Assembly (NCBI GenBank): GCA_023238725.1
Contig: CM041540.1
Location: 856,001-920,000, forward strand
Direction: 5' to 3'
DNA from: Scortum barcoo
Lineage: Eukaryota; Chordata; Actinopteri; Centrarchiformes; Terapontidae
Length of the DNA: 64,000 nt
Shown: positions 35,101 to 47,287 of the stretch, one piece after another
How the letters are laid out: each line of letters begins with the position of its first letter
Position numbering within the stretch: the stretch's first letter is position 1
Position numbers and translations under genes: made by a program
The notes under the pieces: model-generated
Told to the model about the DNA's origin: nothing
Databases searched by the model: none
What the model saw: only the letters and a program-made list of their open reading frames with translations

Positions 35101-38100
35101 AAAAGAAATAGCTGCAGAGAAAACAAGCGGTCAAAGCTGAGCAGCACAAACTACATTTAACTCACCTCCATTGTTTTGTGGTGGAGGCAGAAACCTCAAA
35201 AACTGGATGAATAAAACTAAAACTATCTGACTGGAGAGACACAATCATCAGTAAGAATCTGGAAGGGAATCAATAAAGAATTGGTATAAATAAAATATTA
35301 TAAATTCCCATCCTTGGTTATAAACCAGTTCAACTGGAGAAAAAAACAGCTTCAACTGCAAGAAAATGACCTCTCAAGGTTCACAGACAAAAAACACAGA
35401 ACATTAAAAAGCATTTTTTCTGTATCTGAGGTCTCTGTAAGTTTTGTCTCTGTAATCTCTCAGAAAGTGTGATGTACTACAGATATATTCGGTCAAAATA
35501 CTGTCAGTAGTAATCTTCATGGAAAAACTGAAGACGACAAGAAGCTCAACTGGAGGGAAAAATCGACGTTATACAAGCTTTGAAGTTGTGACATCAGAAC
35601 TGATCAGCAGATAAATCAATAATCAACATCAAGGAAACAAATGTGATTCACTTTCTCAGTTTATGTGAATCAGTCTGCTGACTCTGCTGTCTGCCTGCAG
35701 TCGGACCAGCAAAGCGTTCAGCAACAAGCAGACGGTGAAGCAGTGCGGCTGTACGGAGGTCTACAGAGACTGTCTGCAGACCTTCCTGCCCGCGCTGAGC
35801 TGCCCCGTCCAGCGGGGGGTGCTGCGCAGCTCAGTGCGCTCCTTCCTGCACCGGATGATCATCTGCCTGGAGGAGGAGGTGCTGCCCTTCGTCCCCGCCG
35901 CCTCCGAGCACATGCTGAAGGACTGCGAGGCCAAAGACCTGCAGGAGTTCATCCCGCTCATCAGCCAGATCACCGCCAAGTTCAAGGTACGCAGGAAAAA
36001 ATGAGAAAACGAGTGGTTTCGAAGTGTTTGTTGGTAAAGTTACAACTGATAAACCTTCAGCTGATCGATAACCGTCTGTTCCTCCCGTTGCCACGGCAGC
36101 GGCAGGTGTCTCCTTTCCTGCAGCAGGTGTTCATGCCGCTCGTGCTCGCCATCTTCGAGGTGCTGGCCCGGCCGGCGGAGGACAACGACCAGGCGGCCGC
36201 TCTGGAGAAACAGATGCTGAGGAGGAGCTACTTCACCTTCATCCAGACCATCACAGGCAGCGGGATGAACGAGGTGATGGCCAACCAGGGTGAGTCAGAG
36301 ACGGCCGACCTGACGAGCTCTGACGGAGAAGTTTGATCATTCAGACATGTTTCTGTAACAACACGTAAATTAAATTTAGGTGAAATTATAATCAATGAAG
36401 ATGAAGAATATTTGATGGTGAGATGTGAAATCAAAAAGAGAATTAAAAGTTAAATGATAAAATACTCAGATATACAGATATATATATATATAAATACAAT
36501 ACTCAGACTTTGTAAATCTAAATCCACAGTCATATAATTATTTTGAGTTTTTCTTTATCATAAGTTTGATTTAGTAAGTCAAACTTTTGGCTCAGTAAAA
36601 TTGTAAAACTGTGAATCTAAACTTTGTTTTCATTTTAAATCATAGTTTTATTAATGTCATTTGTTCCATATTTTTATTTATTGGATTTTTTTTTTAACTT
36701 AAAATATTCTGGCTTAATATCTCATCTCATCATTTGTTCTTTAAATCTAATAACTGTTTAATTTTGACATTTTGAAAGTCATAATTTAGGACTTTTTACT
36801 CAGACTTTATGACTTTGGGGCATTTATTTCATATTTTAACTCAATATGTTGTCATTCTACTTTTGCAAGTCAAATAAATTTGATTTGATCGATCAGATGA
36901 AGTTTCTGACGTGTGGATGTTGCGTTGTGGTTTTCAGGAGCAGAAAACATCGAGCGAGTTGTGTTCACAATCATTCAGGGCGCCGTGGACTTCCCCGACC
37001 CCATCGCCCAGAAAACCTGCTTCATCATCCTCTCTAAGCTGGTGGAGCTGTGGGGTGAGAAAACTCAGAACATATCACTGTTTTCACCTTATTCATCTTT
37101 TTCCTTCAGTGTTTTTAGTTTTTATTTTATCGTCTGTTGATCAAACCTGCAGGAGGGAAAGATGGCATGGTGGGCTTCCCCGACTTCATCTACAAACACA
37201 TCGTCCCCGCCTGTTTCCTGGCTCCTCTCAAACCGACCTTTGACCTCTCCGATGCTCAGACAGTCCTGGTACGTTTCTGCACCGAAGTCCGGCCGACAGA
37301 CACTTGATGAACAATTTACTGACTGAACTTTGTTTTTCAGACGCTGTCAGAGTGCGCGCTCACGCTGAAAATGATCCATCTCAAAAGGGTAAAAAAAAAA
37401 ACAGTTTTATTTGATCAAAGTAAAAAAACGTTGAGCTGGGAAACGTTTCTCATATTTGATATATGGAGGAGTTTCTTCCCACCTTTTATTTTGAAATGTA
37501 AACTTTGTTTCAGGGTCCGGAGTTCATCCAGTTCCTGCAGCAGGAGTATTTACCGTCACTTCAGGTGTCACCAGAAATCTCACAGGTGAGACATCCTGAA
37601 ATATTTTTACCTTTCAGTCACTTATTTCTACAGACTGAAAAAAATCTGAATATCTGATGTCACCTCCTGAACAGGAAAGGAGCCTCATGTTCAGCCTCAT
37701 TTTTCATGATTTCATTATCTTGATCTCAAAAATCACATACATTTTACAAAAACATGCAGAAATTTAGTTAAAATCTCTTAATTGTAATTTACTGAGTATT
37801 TTTGTGATAATTTTAACTTTGCAAAGCTTATTATTGTACCATCCATCCATCTTCTTCTGCTTATCCGGGACCGGGTCGCAGAGGCAGCAGTCTGAGCAGA
37901 GATGCCCAGACTTCCCTCGCCCCACTTCCTCCAGCTCTTCCGGGGGGACCCCGAGGCGTTCCCAGGCCAGCTGAGAGACATAGTCTCTCCAGCGTGTCCT
38001 GGGTCTTCCCCGAGGCCTCCTCCTGGTGGGAGATGCCTGGAACACCTCCCTAGGGAGGCGTCCAGGGGGCATCCGAAATAGATGCCCAAGCCACCTCAGC

Positions 38101-40049
38101 TGACTCCTCTCGATGTGAAGGAGCAGCGGCTCTACTCTCGAGCTCCTCCCGAGTGACCGGAAGCTTCTCACCCCTATCTCTAAGGGAGCGAGCCCAGCCA
38201 CCCTGCAGGAGGAAACTCATTTCAGCCGCTTGTATCCGTGATCTTGTCCTTTCGGTCATTACCCAAAGTTCATGACCATAGGTGAGGGTGGAGCGTAACG
38301 TGGGACTTGACCGGTAAATCGAGAGCTTCGCCTTTCGACTCAGCTCCTTCTTCACCACAACGACGGTCCGGTACACCGACCGCCGCATAACTGCGGACGC
38401 TGCAAAATGTACCAATCTGCCCTGTCAATCTCACGCTCCATCTTTCCCTCACTTTCGTGAACAAGACCCCAAGAGATACTTGAACTCCTCCACTTGAGGC
38501 AGGACCTCTCCACCCACCCGGAGAGGGCACGCCACCCTTTTCCGGTCGAGAACCATGGCCTCGGATTTGGAGGTGCTGATTCTCATCCCAGCCACTTCAC
38601 ACTCGGCTGCAAACCGCTCCAGTACATGGTGAAGGTCCTGGCTTGAAAGAAGCCAACAGGACAACATCATCTGCAAAAAGCAGAGATGAAATCCTGTGGT
38701 TCCCAAACCGGACTCCCTCCGGCCCCTGGCTACGCCTAGAAATCCTGTCCATAAAGATTATGAACAGGACCGGTGACAAAGGGCAGCCCTGCCGGAGTCC
38801 AACATGTACTGGGAACAGGTTTGACTTACTGCCGGCAATGCGAACCAAGCTCCTGCTCCGGTCGTACAGAGACCGAACAGCCCTTAGCAAAGGCCCCCGG
38901 ACCCCATCATACTCGCGCATGAGCACCCCCACAGAATACCACGAGGGACACGGTCGAATGCCTTCTCCAGATCCACAAAGCACATGTGGACTGGTTGGGC
39001 AAACTCCCATAAACCCTCAGCCTCAAGCACCCTGTGGATAAGAGAGCTGGTATAGAGCTGGTCCAGTGTTCCACGACCGGAATCGGGACGAAAACCGCAT
39101 TGTTCCTCGAGGTGACGCGTTCCATGTCCCTATAGCCAGAGTTTTGTCCAAGGATTGGGTCGTCGAGGCCCCCAGCCACGACTGCTACCCAAACCACACA
39201 TTGCACTGGCAATGGCCCCTCATGGACCTTCCTTCCTGCGGGTGGTGAGCCTACTGGAAGGCGGGCCCATATGTCGCCATTTCAGGCTGAGCCCGGCCGG
39301 GTCCCGTGGGCAAAGACCCAGCCACCAGGCGCTCAAGCTTGCAAGCCCCAACCCCTGGCCTGGCTCCTGGGTGACCTAACGGTTGGTTGTTTTCGATCCA
39401 TGGTGAGCTTCTGAACCGCTCTTAGTCTGGCCCGTCACCTAGGACCTGTTTGCCATGGGAGACCCTACCAGGGGCGTAATGCCTTTAATGCCCGACAACA
39501 TAGCTCCTACGGATCATTCGGGCACACAAACCCCTCCACCACAGTTAAGGTGGCGGTTCAAGGAGGGGATAATTGTACCTTCTCTTGTAAATCTTTTGTG
39601 ATCTTATTATCTTAAAATGTTGACTCAATAAAAAATCTTCAGTCGAGCGTTATACTTATTTCAAGTTTGGTCCTGGTAAATCTCTCGAATGAGATTTAAA
39701 ATGCCACCATATAGAAGCTTTTATTTCATCGTAGTTCTTAAACAGTGTTAGCTGCCGCAGACACTCCTCTGTGTTCACATAAATGTCATTTTAACACTTT
39801 ACTACAGCTGATTATTACGATATGAGCTCGTTTGTGATGTTTCACTCTGTCATGTTGTGGAATTTATTACAGGAACTTTGTCAGGTGATTCAGCAGCCCG
39901 ACATCAAAGTCCTGAAAAACTACATTAAGGTAGGAGAGTATTTATTAGAATCAATGATAATAAAATCAGATCTCAGCTGGTTTAACTGGTTTATTCAGCA
40001 TTGAACTCTTCTGTGTGTGTAGGTGTTTTTTCAGCGAGCCAAACTGTAG
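29108..40049 (+). CDS. xpot: Exportin-T (tRNA nuclear export receptor), 24 coding exons
   Basis: RanGTP-dependent karyopherin-beta carrying mature tRNA from nucleus to cytoplasm. Coding exons: 29108-29168, 29770-29852, 29940-29996, 30077-30146, 30832-31050, 31672-31856, 32136-32304, 32896-33132, 33267-33305, 33386-33448, 33528-33652, 33824-33968, 34104-34223, 34311-34405, 34533-34602, 34695-34933, 35701-35986, 36100-36289, 36938-37054, 37153-37268, 37341-37388, 37514-37585, 39873-39929, 40023-40049. The translation follows vertebrate XPOT throughout (MDEQALLGLNPNAD..., QVFALTFIMEYLTLW, IWLMK-like HEAT helices, end KVFFQRAKL). Exons sum to 2890 nt, one more than 963 codons; the excess base sits at the exon 1/2 junction (see findings), otherwise length equals human (962 aa). 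Intron 22 holds a LINE. An AATAAA lies at 40052-40057, immediately after the stop. Confidence 0.95.
29171..29191. repeat. (CA)n microsatellite at xpot intron 2 start
   Basis: A short CA run begins 3 nt after the donor GT of coding exon 1, so it forms part of the 5' splice region (GTAACACACA). Confidence 0.85.
30165..30325. repeat. 'AAGTACTTTTACT' repeat fragment in an xpot intron
   Basis: The words 'acttacaagtactttactct', 'tctgctgctttatactccta' and 'ctccacttcatgtcactgag' match the central part of the dispersed family seen at 18.4 kb. Confidence 0.65.
36440..36860 (+). repeat. AT-rich dispersed repeat, copy 1 (xpot intron)
   Basis: It shares with 40980-41460, in the same order and orientation, the words 'ttaaaagttaaatgataaaa', 'tttagtaagtcaaacttttg', 'tgtgaatctaaactt', 'atatctcatctcatca', 'gtttaattttgacattttga' and 'ttctacttttgcaagtcaaa'. 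The copies are diverged, with many indels. The motif 'GTCATAATTTTGACT' and its variants suggest a non-autonomous element rich in short palindromes. Confidence 0.55.
37841..39571 (-). mobile_element. Non-LTR retrotransposon, internally deleted, antisense in xpot intron 22
   Basis: Flanked by an 8-bp direct repeat ATTGTACC (37833-37840 and 39572-39579). In element sense (minus) it runs from a 5' end 'TCCCCTCCTTGAACCGCCAC' to a (GGAT)n tail at 37841-37852. The 3' two-thirds encodes reverse-transcriptase pieces in shifting frames: 'LRQGCPLSPVLFIIFMDRIS', 'SSLLFADDVVLLAS' (catalytic motif, about 38660-38690), 'MRISTSKSEAMVLDRKRV', 'VPTLTYGHELWVMTER', 'PRGRPRTRWRDYVSQL'. The 5' part resembles the family's leader and the first codons of its endonuclease, joined at about 39105-39112 straight to RT sequence, so endonuclease and early RT are missing. 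Frameshifts make it non-autonomous. I think the clade is I/Nimb-like but am not sure. Confidence 0.9.
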
Positions 40050-40979
40050 GAAATAAAACTGGAAGTTCACTTTGGACTGAAAGGACACTTCACAGGAAGT
40101 GGTCGAACACACCACTCACAACAAAACAATGGACCTTAGCATAGGAGCTGCTTTTGCACTTAAAAAAGTGAAACGTATAACCAAGCCCAGTCTGAGTCGG
40201 GACGACGATCGAAGGTCAGCAGACGGACGGATCCTCTTGCCGTCGACCAGACAAGCTGTCCACGAGGACTCGAGACGTCCCGGAGCTCGAGCAACGATCA
40301 GAGATGGAGAAGTGTGGAGACGTCGAGCATAAAAAAGGGCTTTTAGAAGTAAACGGATCTGTAAGAGAGGACGCGACCTGGACACGCTGGGTAATTATCC
40401 TTTTGTGAAACGAAGCTTTGTTCTGGTCAAACCGTCGCGTTAAGAAACCACATCGCTGCATTTCACAACAGAAAGGACAAAAGGGCTGAATCGTGTTATT
40501 TTTATTCAAAATGTGGCGTTGATTTGTTTTCTTTTTATTATATGATCGGATGGTTGATTTAAAGTTTGAAGTGAAACGTGACGTGTTTACAGCCCGGCTC
40601 CATCTGCAGCCGACGTCCAGACTTTGTTTTCCTGAACTCTCGATTTAAAGACGATCTCCGCCGCTATTTCTATCTGTTACCTGATGGGATGTAGATACTC
40701 AAGTTTCAGTTACGGCAGCCCCTCATCATAAAATTGGAGACGAATGACGATGAAAAGTTCAGTATTTTGTTTCTTGGAAATATATGACGAATATTTTGGG
40801 GCTGTTTTTAATATCAGATGGAAATAAACATAAAATGGAGGAACAAAGTGTAAATAAGAGAATTAGATGTTAAAAAATGTAAATAAAGTTCCAAGGTTTA
40901 GTTTTTTTGTTTTTCTTTTTTAAATAATCTTCATTCCCATCTGGAAACTAAATATGGAAGCTCGTTCCTGCCAGAAAAT

Positions 40980-41460
40980 TAAAAGGAAATTATTAAAAGT
41001 TAAAATGATAAAATACTCCCAGCAGAAGTTTTGATGTATTAATCACAGTTTTGATCTTCTATATATTATATTCATAAGTTTAGTGGTTATTATGTATTGT
41101 GTATTTTTTTTCATAATTTTGACTCAGCAAGTCAAATTTTTGACTGTAAATTTGTGTGAATCTAAACTTCCAAGATTGTTTATCTTGTGAATCATAATTT
41201 TTAAAAAGATGTTTTCATTTTCAGTTACTATTTTATAAATGATATTTGCAGAGTATTTTTATTTATTATACTTCTGTCTCGCTCGCTAAATTCTGATTGA
41301 ATATTTCATCTCATCAAATCTCGGAATGGTTTAATTTTGACATTTTGAAAATCGTAATTTAGTTTTTTGACTCTGAAAATTCTTGTTTTTTTTTTTTTTA
41401 CAGCTTTACAGTATTTTTTCTCATAATTCGACTTTTGCAAATTCAATAATAAGTTAAAGT
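40980..41460 (+). repeat. AT-rich dispersed repeat, copy 2
   Basis: It is collinear with 36440-36860: 'ttaaaagttaaaatgataaa', 'ctcagcaagtcaaatttttg', 'gtgtgaatctaaacttc', 'atatttcatctcatcaaat', 'gtttaattttgacattttga' and 'ttcgacttttgcaaattcaa'. Confidence 0.55.
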
Positions 41461-42779
41461 GAAAATCCACTAATTTTGATATCATATCTCCAAATGTTAA
41501 CGCAGACTTTCAGTGTTATAATTTTGATATCTATTGTTGTCATTCCCTAAATTTACCTATTTTATTCTTTTTTTTTTTTTGGCAGTGATGAGCTTCCATA
41601 TAAATTCATTCATAAAACTCATTCATGTTAATCTTGTGTAAAAACATGATTTTGCTCATGTACAGAAGCAGCGCGATGAGTTTTCTATTGAAGCATTTGT
41701 GACAATTCAGGATGATCGACTTATCGATTATGCAACGCATTACTGTGACGGGGCTGTCGGACGGTAACGAACCAATGAGAGCGAGGCGACGACATTAACT
41801 GTAAAAAAAAAATATATAAAAAATGGTTTCTGATAACTTTTGCTGATGTGGAAAAAGCACAGATCCACTTTGTAAGCGTTGACTGTGTACAGATGCTCCT
41901 GTTCTTTGTTCGCCCTCCATGTGATGATCAGTGGACGTTTGGTTTACCTGATTACAGTTTTACTTTGGCTTTAAATTTCCTATATTTTCTCCAAAATTTT
42001 GCCTTTTGGAAAACCTCCGGAGAAAGTGCCTGAAAGTGTTCGTTCAATTAAATGTGGTCATACAGGCAAATAAATAAAATAAATTATTTTATGTTCAGGT
42101 GTTTTTCTGCGTTTTTTTTTCTGATTTTCAACAAATCCCACGAAAAGGAAAAAAATCAAAATGTGTGCGTTTACTTCTCAGCGTTTTTTTGGCCTGTTTT
42201 TCTCAACCCAAGTCGTCATAAATCTTTAAATGTAAAGTTTAATTTTCCCCAGTTTAAGACCCCAAACAGTTTCTCACTGTAGTTTTTATCAAACAAACAG
42301 GAGGAAAATAAGTGCATTTGTTGGGGACTATTTTCAGCGGCGGATGAATCCACATTTAGATTTGGACAGTATTTGTTGGTTCGGGATTTGTTGACAAGAA
42401 GAAAAATGTAGAAAATCACCAAACTTACCCTTCAAAGTAATTTAATAATAATAATAATAAATAATTTCTCCAGCATGTCAGGATGAACTTGGTTTGTGTG
42501 CCTCGTCTTCAACTGAACAACAATTTAAAATGCCGTCAATAAAGAGAAGCTCTTATTCTGAGGCAACAAAACCAAAATCTGACATGAAGTCCATATTTGT
42601 TAAGCTGGATGAACTTTAATTTTGATTGTGGAGACAAAAGAAAACTGATCTGAAGGTCGACTTATGAGCTAAAAGTCTGGAAGAAGCTAGTAAAGGACCT
42701 TTAGCTAAGATGTTCTATCATAAACCCATCTTATTTCTCTTATTTCTGTCTAAATAAATGTGGGAAATACAGTTGTTAG

Positions 42780-43350
42780 TTTCCCAGGGTTAGATGGGAT
42801 TATGGATATCAGTTTAGCCTAGCTTAGCACAAAGACCAGGAGCAGAGGAAAACTGTTAGCCTAGTTTTATTCACTATCTGATGACTGGAAGGTCGATAAC
42901 TTTTGACAAACTAGGCAGTTTCCCTCTGCTTCCAGTTTTTGTCCTATGCTAGGCTAAACATGGACACACAGAAATTGAAGTCACCCATTGTCTCTAAATA
43001 TAAATGAAAGAAAGGAAAAAAAGCATCAGTTTCTTTAGCTGGAGAAAAATTTAAATCACATCCTGAATTCAAGAACGCCAAGTATATTTCTGAAAGCTGT
43101 TTTTAAGTGTTGATTTAAGCTCAACAATTTAATAGCGTGTTGAGGTGGATTGTTTCTTTTGAGGATTCGTTTAACATCGTGGAAAGTTGTGTTATCTTAT
43201 CTTATCTTAGCATACAGACTAGTAAATGGGGAAACAGCTAGCCTGGCTCACAAACACAGATTAACACGTTAAATCTCATTTGATTAAAGTTTCTGGTTTT
43301 TGGGGACTGCTACTCTTGCTATGCTAGGCTAAGCTAGGCTAATAACCTCC
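42780..43350. repeat. CTAGGCTAA repeat cluster in both orientations
   Basis: Units in both orientations: 'ttagcctagcttagcacaaa' at about 42815 (minus sense), 'gcagtttccctctgcttcca' with 'tatgctaggctaaaca' at about 42910-42961 (plus), 'cttagcatacagactagtaa' with 'acagctagcctggctcacaa' at about 43206-43252 (minus), and 'tatgctaggctaagctaggc' at about 43319 (plus). The alternating arrangement would fold into hairpins. Confidence 0.65.
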
Positions 43351-44489
43351 AGGCCTCAAAGAAAGAAGCCCATCTTTGTCCAAATATTGAACTTTTCCCT
43401 GTAAAGTTTCAACACTAAATGTCCACGAACACGTCGGGATCTCTGTTCACCCGTTGACAGCTTGAACAAACATCTGAAGTAAAGTTTCACTGTGATCGTG
43501 TTCCTCGTCGTACCATTGTAGTATTTCTCTCAGACGCTAAAGTAGAGTCAGCTGTTTGAAAAGACTTCAGATTTAAACACTTGAAATCGGCTTCGTTCGA
43601 AGGTTATTGACGAATATTCAGGTTGTTCGGCCTGTTTTTATTTTTCTGTTTGTCACTGAGGTTTGCTCATATTAAGAGAAACTTGCCAAATGAATTAATT
43701 TGTTCATTGATGGTGAAATGTGTTGATTTTTTTTTCTTTTTGATATGGAGATAAACCTTCTGTTAGAACATCAGTTAGAACCAATAAAATGTTTACTAAT
43801 CATGATTGATCGAACCTGCTTCATTTATTGATTAACAGCTGAAAGTTTGGTTATTTTAAGAAAACCTGAAAAACATATAGTGGCTGTCAGTGATGGAAAA
43901 TGATTAAGCACATTAATCTGACAGCTTTAGTTATTTTATGAATCAATTTAGCAGAAACTATTTGAAGTTTATAAAATCTGATGTTTTATGAAATGAAACT
44001 AAAGTATGTGAATAATGTGGAGGTTTATTGTGACTTTGTCACTGGCTCATTGTGACGGCATTTCTCACTATTTTCACTCTTTTTACAAAGCAAACAATCA
44101 GTCAGTGGATCAATGGAGAAACAGGACAACATGCACAGGCGACACTTTTACCTGCAGACTTTTTATTCATACTTCGTACTTTTACTTATTCCAGCACTGA
44201 GGGAGAGCAGCTTAAACAAAGGTGAGCTGTGATGGAGTAATTCAGTTTTAAGTGATCACAAAAAATTTTTTTTCCCCAGGTAAGAAATTAAATTCTCATT
44301 TTTTTCTCCCATTCGATTCTTCAACATAAATCCATTTCAATCCAAAAACAAAAAGCGAATGATCTTCTGCTCCTGATGCACCCTGCAGACAAGTCTCTGT
44401 TTTCAGCATGACGACGTCCTGAATCACCGTATTAAATGTATTTTAGTGTAATGACGTCCTGTTTCGGTGTAAAGTGTCTCTGAGCAGCT

Positions 44490-47246
44490 TCAGCCTTTAA
44501 TCACAGCGATCGGCCTCAGTTTGATCGCCTTCTTACTGATTCCAGCGTCGTGACATGTGTTGACGACGTCTGTCACATTTTTGTACGATTCAGGAGCCTG
44601 AAGATGGAAAAACAAACCAAAACTTCAGGTCACACCAATAAGAAGTACTCATCTACATGCGGAAGATCTTTAGTGTCGGGTAAAAAACATTTTAATTGAA
44701 TCACAAATTAAATAAAATGATAAAACTGTTGTGTTGAGTATTAAACATTAAAACATCAGTTTGACGTGAACGTGCATCCGCTCACCTCCTCCATCACCAG
44801 TTTGGGTGAAGCCACTCGGATGGCGATGCCCATGTCGGCCAGTTTGTCCAGGACATCCTGGAAGTCCAGGTTCCTGCGAGACTTCGCTCGAGACAGCGCG
44901 CGACCCTGAAACAACAGACAGGAGGAGGAACATGATTAAATATTGATCATTGTAAATATATTGGAAGACATTGGGAGACACATTGTGATGTTTTGTTGAA
45001 TGATTCCTCATCGATCAGTAAAGTCTATAATCGATTATCAGATCAGTTTCCAACAGACTGTAATTTCTGGAGTTTGGTGCTGCTGCTACGTAGAACGTGT
45101 CGCCGTGTTTCCATTTTAAAACCGCGACAAGATGTCAGAGCAGCTGCAAGAGACAAAAGAAATCAAACCACCGCAGCTTTTTTTAAAAGACGATGTTTGG
45201 ACACACTTGTTTGTCCTGATGGAGAAAACTAAAGCATGGAGAGAAATCTGACACTAAACAAAGACTAAAACAAGAGTCACATATATAACTACGGTCAAAA
45301 TAAAGCTGATGTGGACTCGTACCGCTCCGTGACAGGTGGTGCCGAACGTCTCCGTCATGCCCTGCTCCGTCCCCGTCAGGACGTAGCTGCAGGTTCCCAT
45401 CGTCCCTCCGATCAACACCGGCTGACCTGTGAGCTGAAGACGACAAACGTGAGCGTCGATTCAAACCTGCAGCGTCTTTAAAACCGTCTGAGTCGACGCG
45501 TACCTGGTAGTCTACGGGGATGAGGGGGTGGTGGGGCGGGAAAGCTCGGGTGGAGCCTTTGCGGTGGACCAGCAGAGTCCTCTGCTTCCCGTCCACGATG
45601 TGCTCCTCGACTTTGGCGATGTTGTGAGAGACGTCGTAGATGACGTGCATGTCGAGGTCGTCCGGCGTGGTGCCGAACACTTTGGAGAAGGCCTGAAAGG
45701 AAACGGATAAAAAAAAAAAAAAAATCAGCCAATCAGATAAGATGAGCTGCAGCTGGTCTGAGGTCTGCTCCAGGTGAGTTTACCTGTCTGGTGAGGAAGG
45801 TCATGGACGAGCGGTTGACCCAGGCGTAGTTTCCCGCGGCGGCCATCCCTTTCAGGTAGTCTTGTCCTTCCTGCGACATGATGCGAGCGCACGCCAGCTG
45901 ACGGTCGTTCACCGTGATCTTGTCTCTTTTCATCGCCTTCTCCATGGCAACCAGAGCGTCTAAACAAACGTTTACATTTCAACATCTGGATTCAACAACT
46001 TCAGAATATTTATTCAGTTATTAAATGATTTAATGAGTTTTCTCTAAAAGTGAAACATCTTTAATTAGATCAGAGATTCATCTTCAGAAGAAAAGAGATT
46101 TTAATTTTACAACTTTTTGTGGCCAACTGAAGAAGTTTGAAAACGATATGAAGACACTGACTTGATTTATACGTCCTGCACGGACACGATCAACCTTAAA
46201 TGTTTGCATGTTTGTTGAAAGGATGTAGTGATTATCATTAAAGATTTACACATTTTTGTGAGGGTTTGGTTGTTGTTCTTGTTGTCAGACTGAGTTTGTG
46301 CTGAAATAAAATTTTAGTTTAATGACGACTGTTAAAAGCTGCTGAATAAACACAAACATGGTGGACTCAAGAAAAAAACTTTTTTCTGTTTGTAACTGGG
46401 CTCAAACAGCCTCTCTGACTTTAAACCGTGATGACGTTAACCAACACGTCCTCCAGGTGTGCTCACCTGTGGCCACCTGGTGTCCGAGGCCTCTGCTGCC
46501 GCTGTGGATCATCACACACACCTGCCCTTTGTGGTCGATGCCCATCTTCTTGGCGGCGTAATCGTTGTAGATCTCGTCCACCACCTGGATCTCAGCATAG
46601 TGGTTTCCTGCTCCCAGAGTCCCCAGCTGCAACACACACACACACATATATATATATAAATAAATGAAATAAATAAATAAGCTTTGAAGATTTGAGGGTT
46701 AAAAAACAAATTTCATCCTTCAAATGAGTCTGAAATAAAATAACATACAAAGAAAACACATCACATCCTGAAATATAAGACAGTGCATGTCGAGGTCGTC
46801 CGTACGCCGTATTTATTATCTGTACGCAGAAAATAAATAATCATTAGTCTCATGTGATGTCCTGTAGGAGGAGCCGTCATGTTTTATTATTTCAGTGTTC
46901 AGACGGCCGTTTCCTGTCCTGTTCACCTTGTTCAGGTGACACAGGTGAATCACTGAATCAACCAACACACCTCTGACTCGACTCTGTGATACGAACATTT
47001 TACCACACCGACGTCGCAGTGTGTGACTCAGAAAACAAACACAGATATAAACACGGTGGACGTTCGTCTCCTCGCTCACGTACCTGCGGCAGGCCTCTCT
47101 TCTTCGCCTTGGACGACACTTTGTTGGGGTCGGCCTGCAGCATCCTGCCATACTCCTCACAGTGCTCTTTGTCCTCAGCCCAGGCGTACCCCTCCCTCAG
47201 AGACCAGTCCACCCCCATCTCCAGAGCCTCCTCCAGGTCCCTGCTG

Positions 47247-47287
<41 letters not shown>

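Larger units (their letters stand above)
40050..44489. other. xpot-rtcb intergenic region (convergent 3' ends)
   Basis: Tail-to-tail spacer between xpot (plus) and rtcb (minus) that must hold both 3' UTRs. AATAAA signals occur at 40052-40057 and again near 40823-40828 for xpot. The spacer contains AT-rich repeat copy 2 (40980-41460) and the CTAGGCTAA cluster (42780-43350). No further exon was recognised; the frames at 41848-42033 and 42052-42282 are AT-rich chance frames. Confidence 0.6.

Noticed and set aside
37833..39579. Reading the LINE segment as an alternative xpot exon or a nested host gene
   Set aside because: xpot exons 22 and 23 join in phase around it, and the segment has retrotransposon motifs, a GGAT tail and a target-site duplication.
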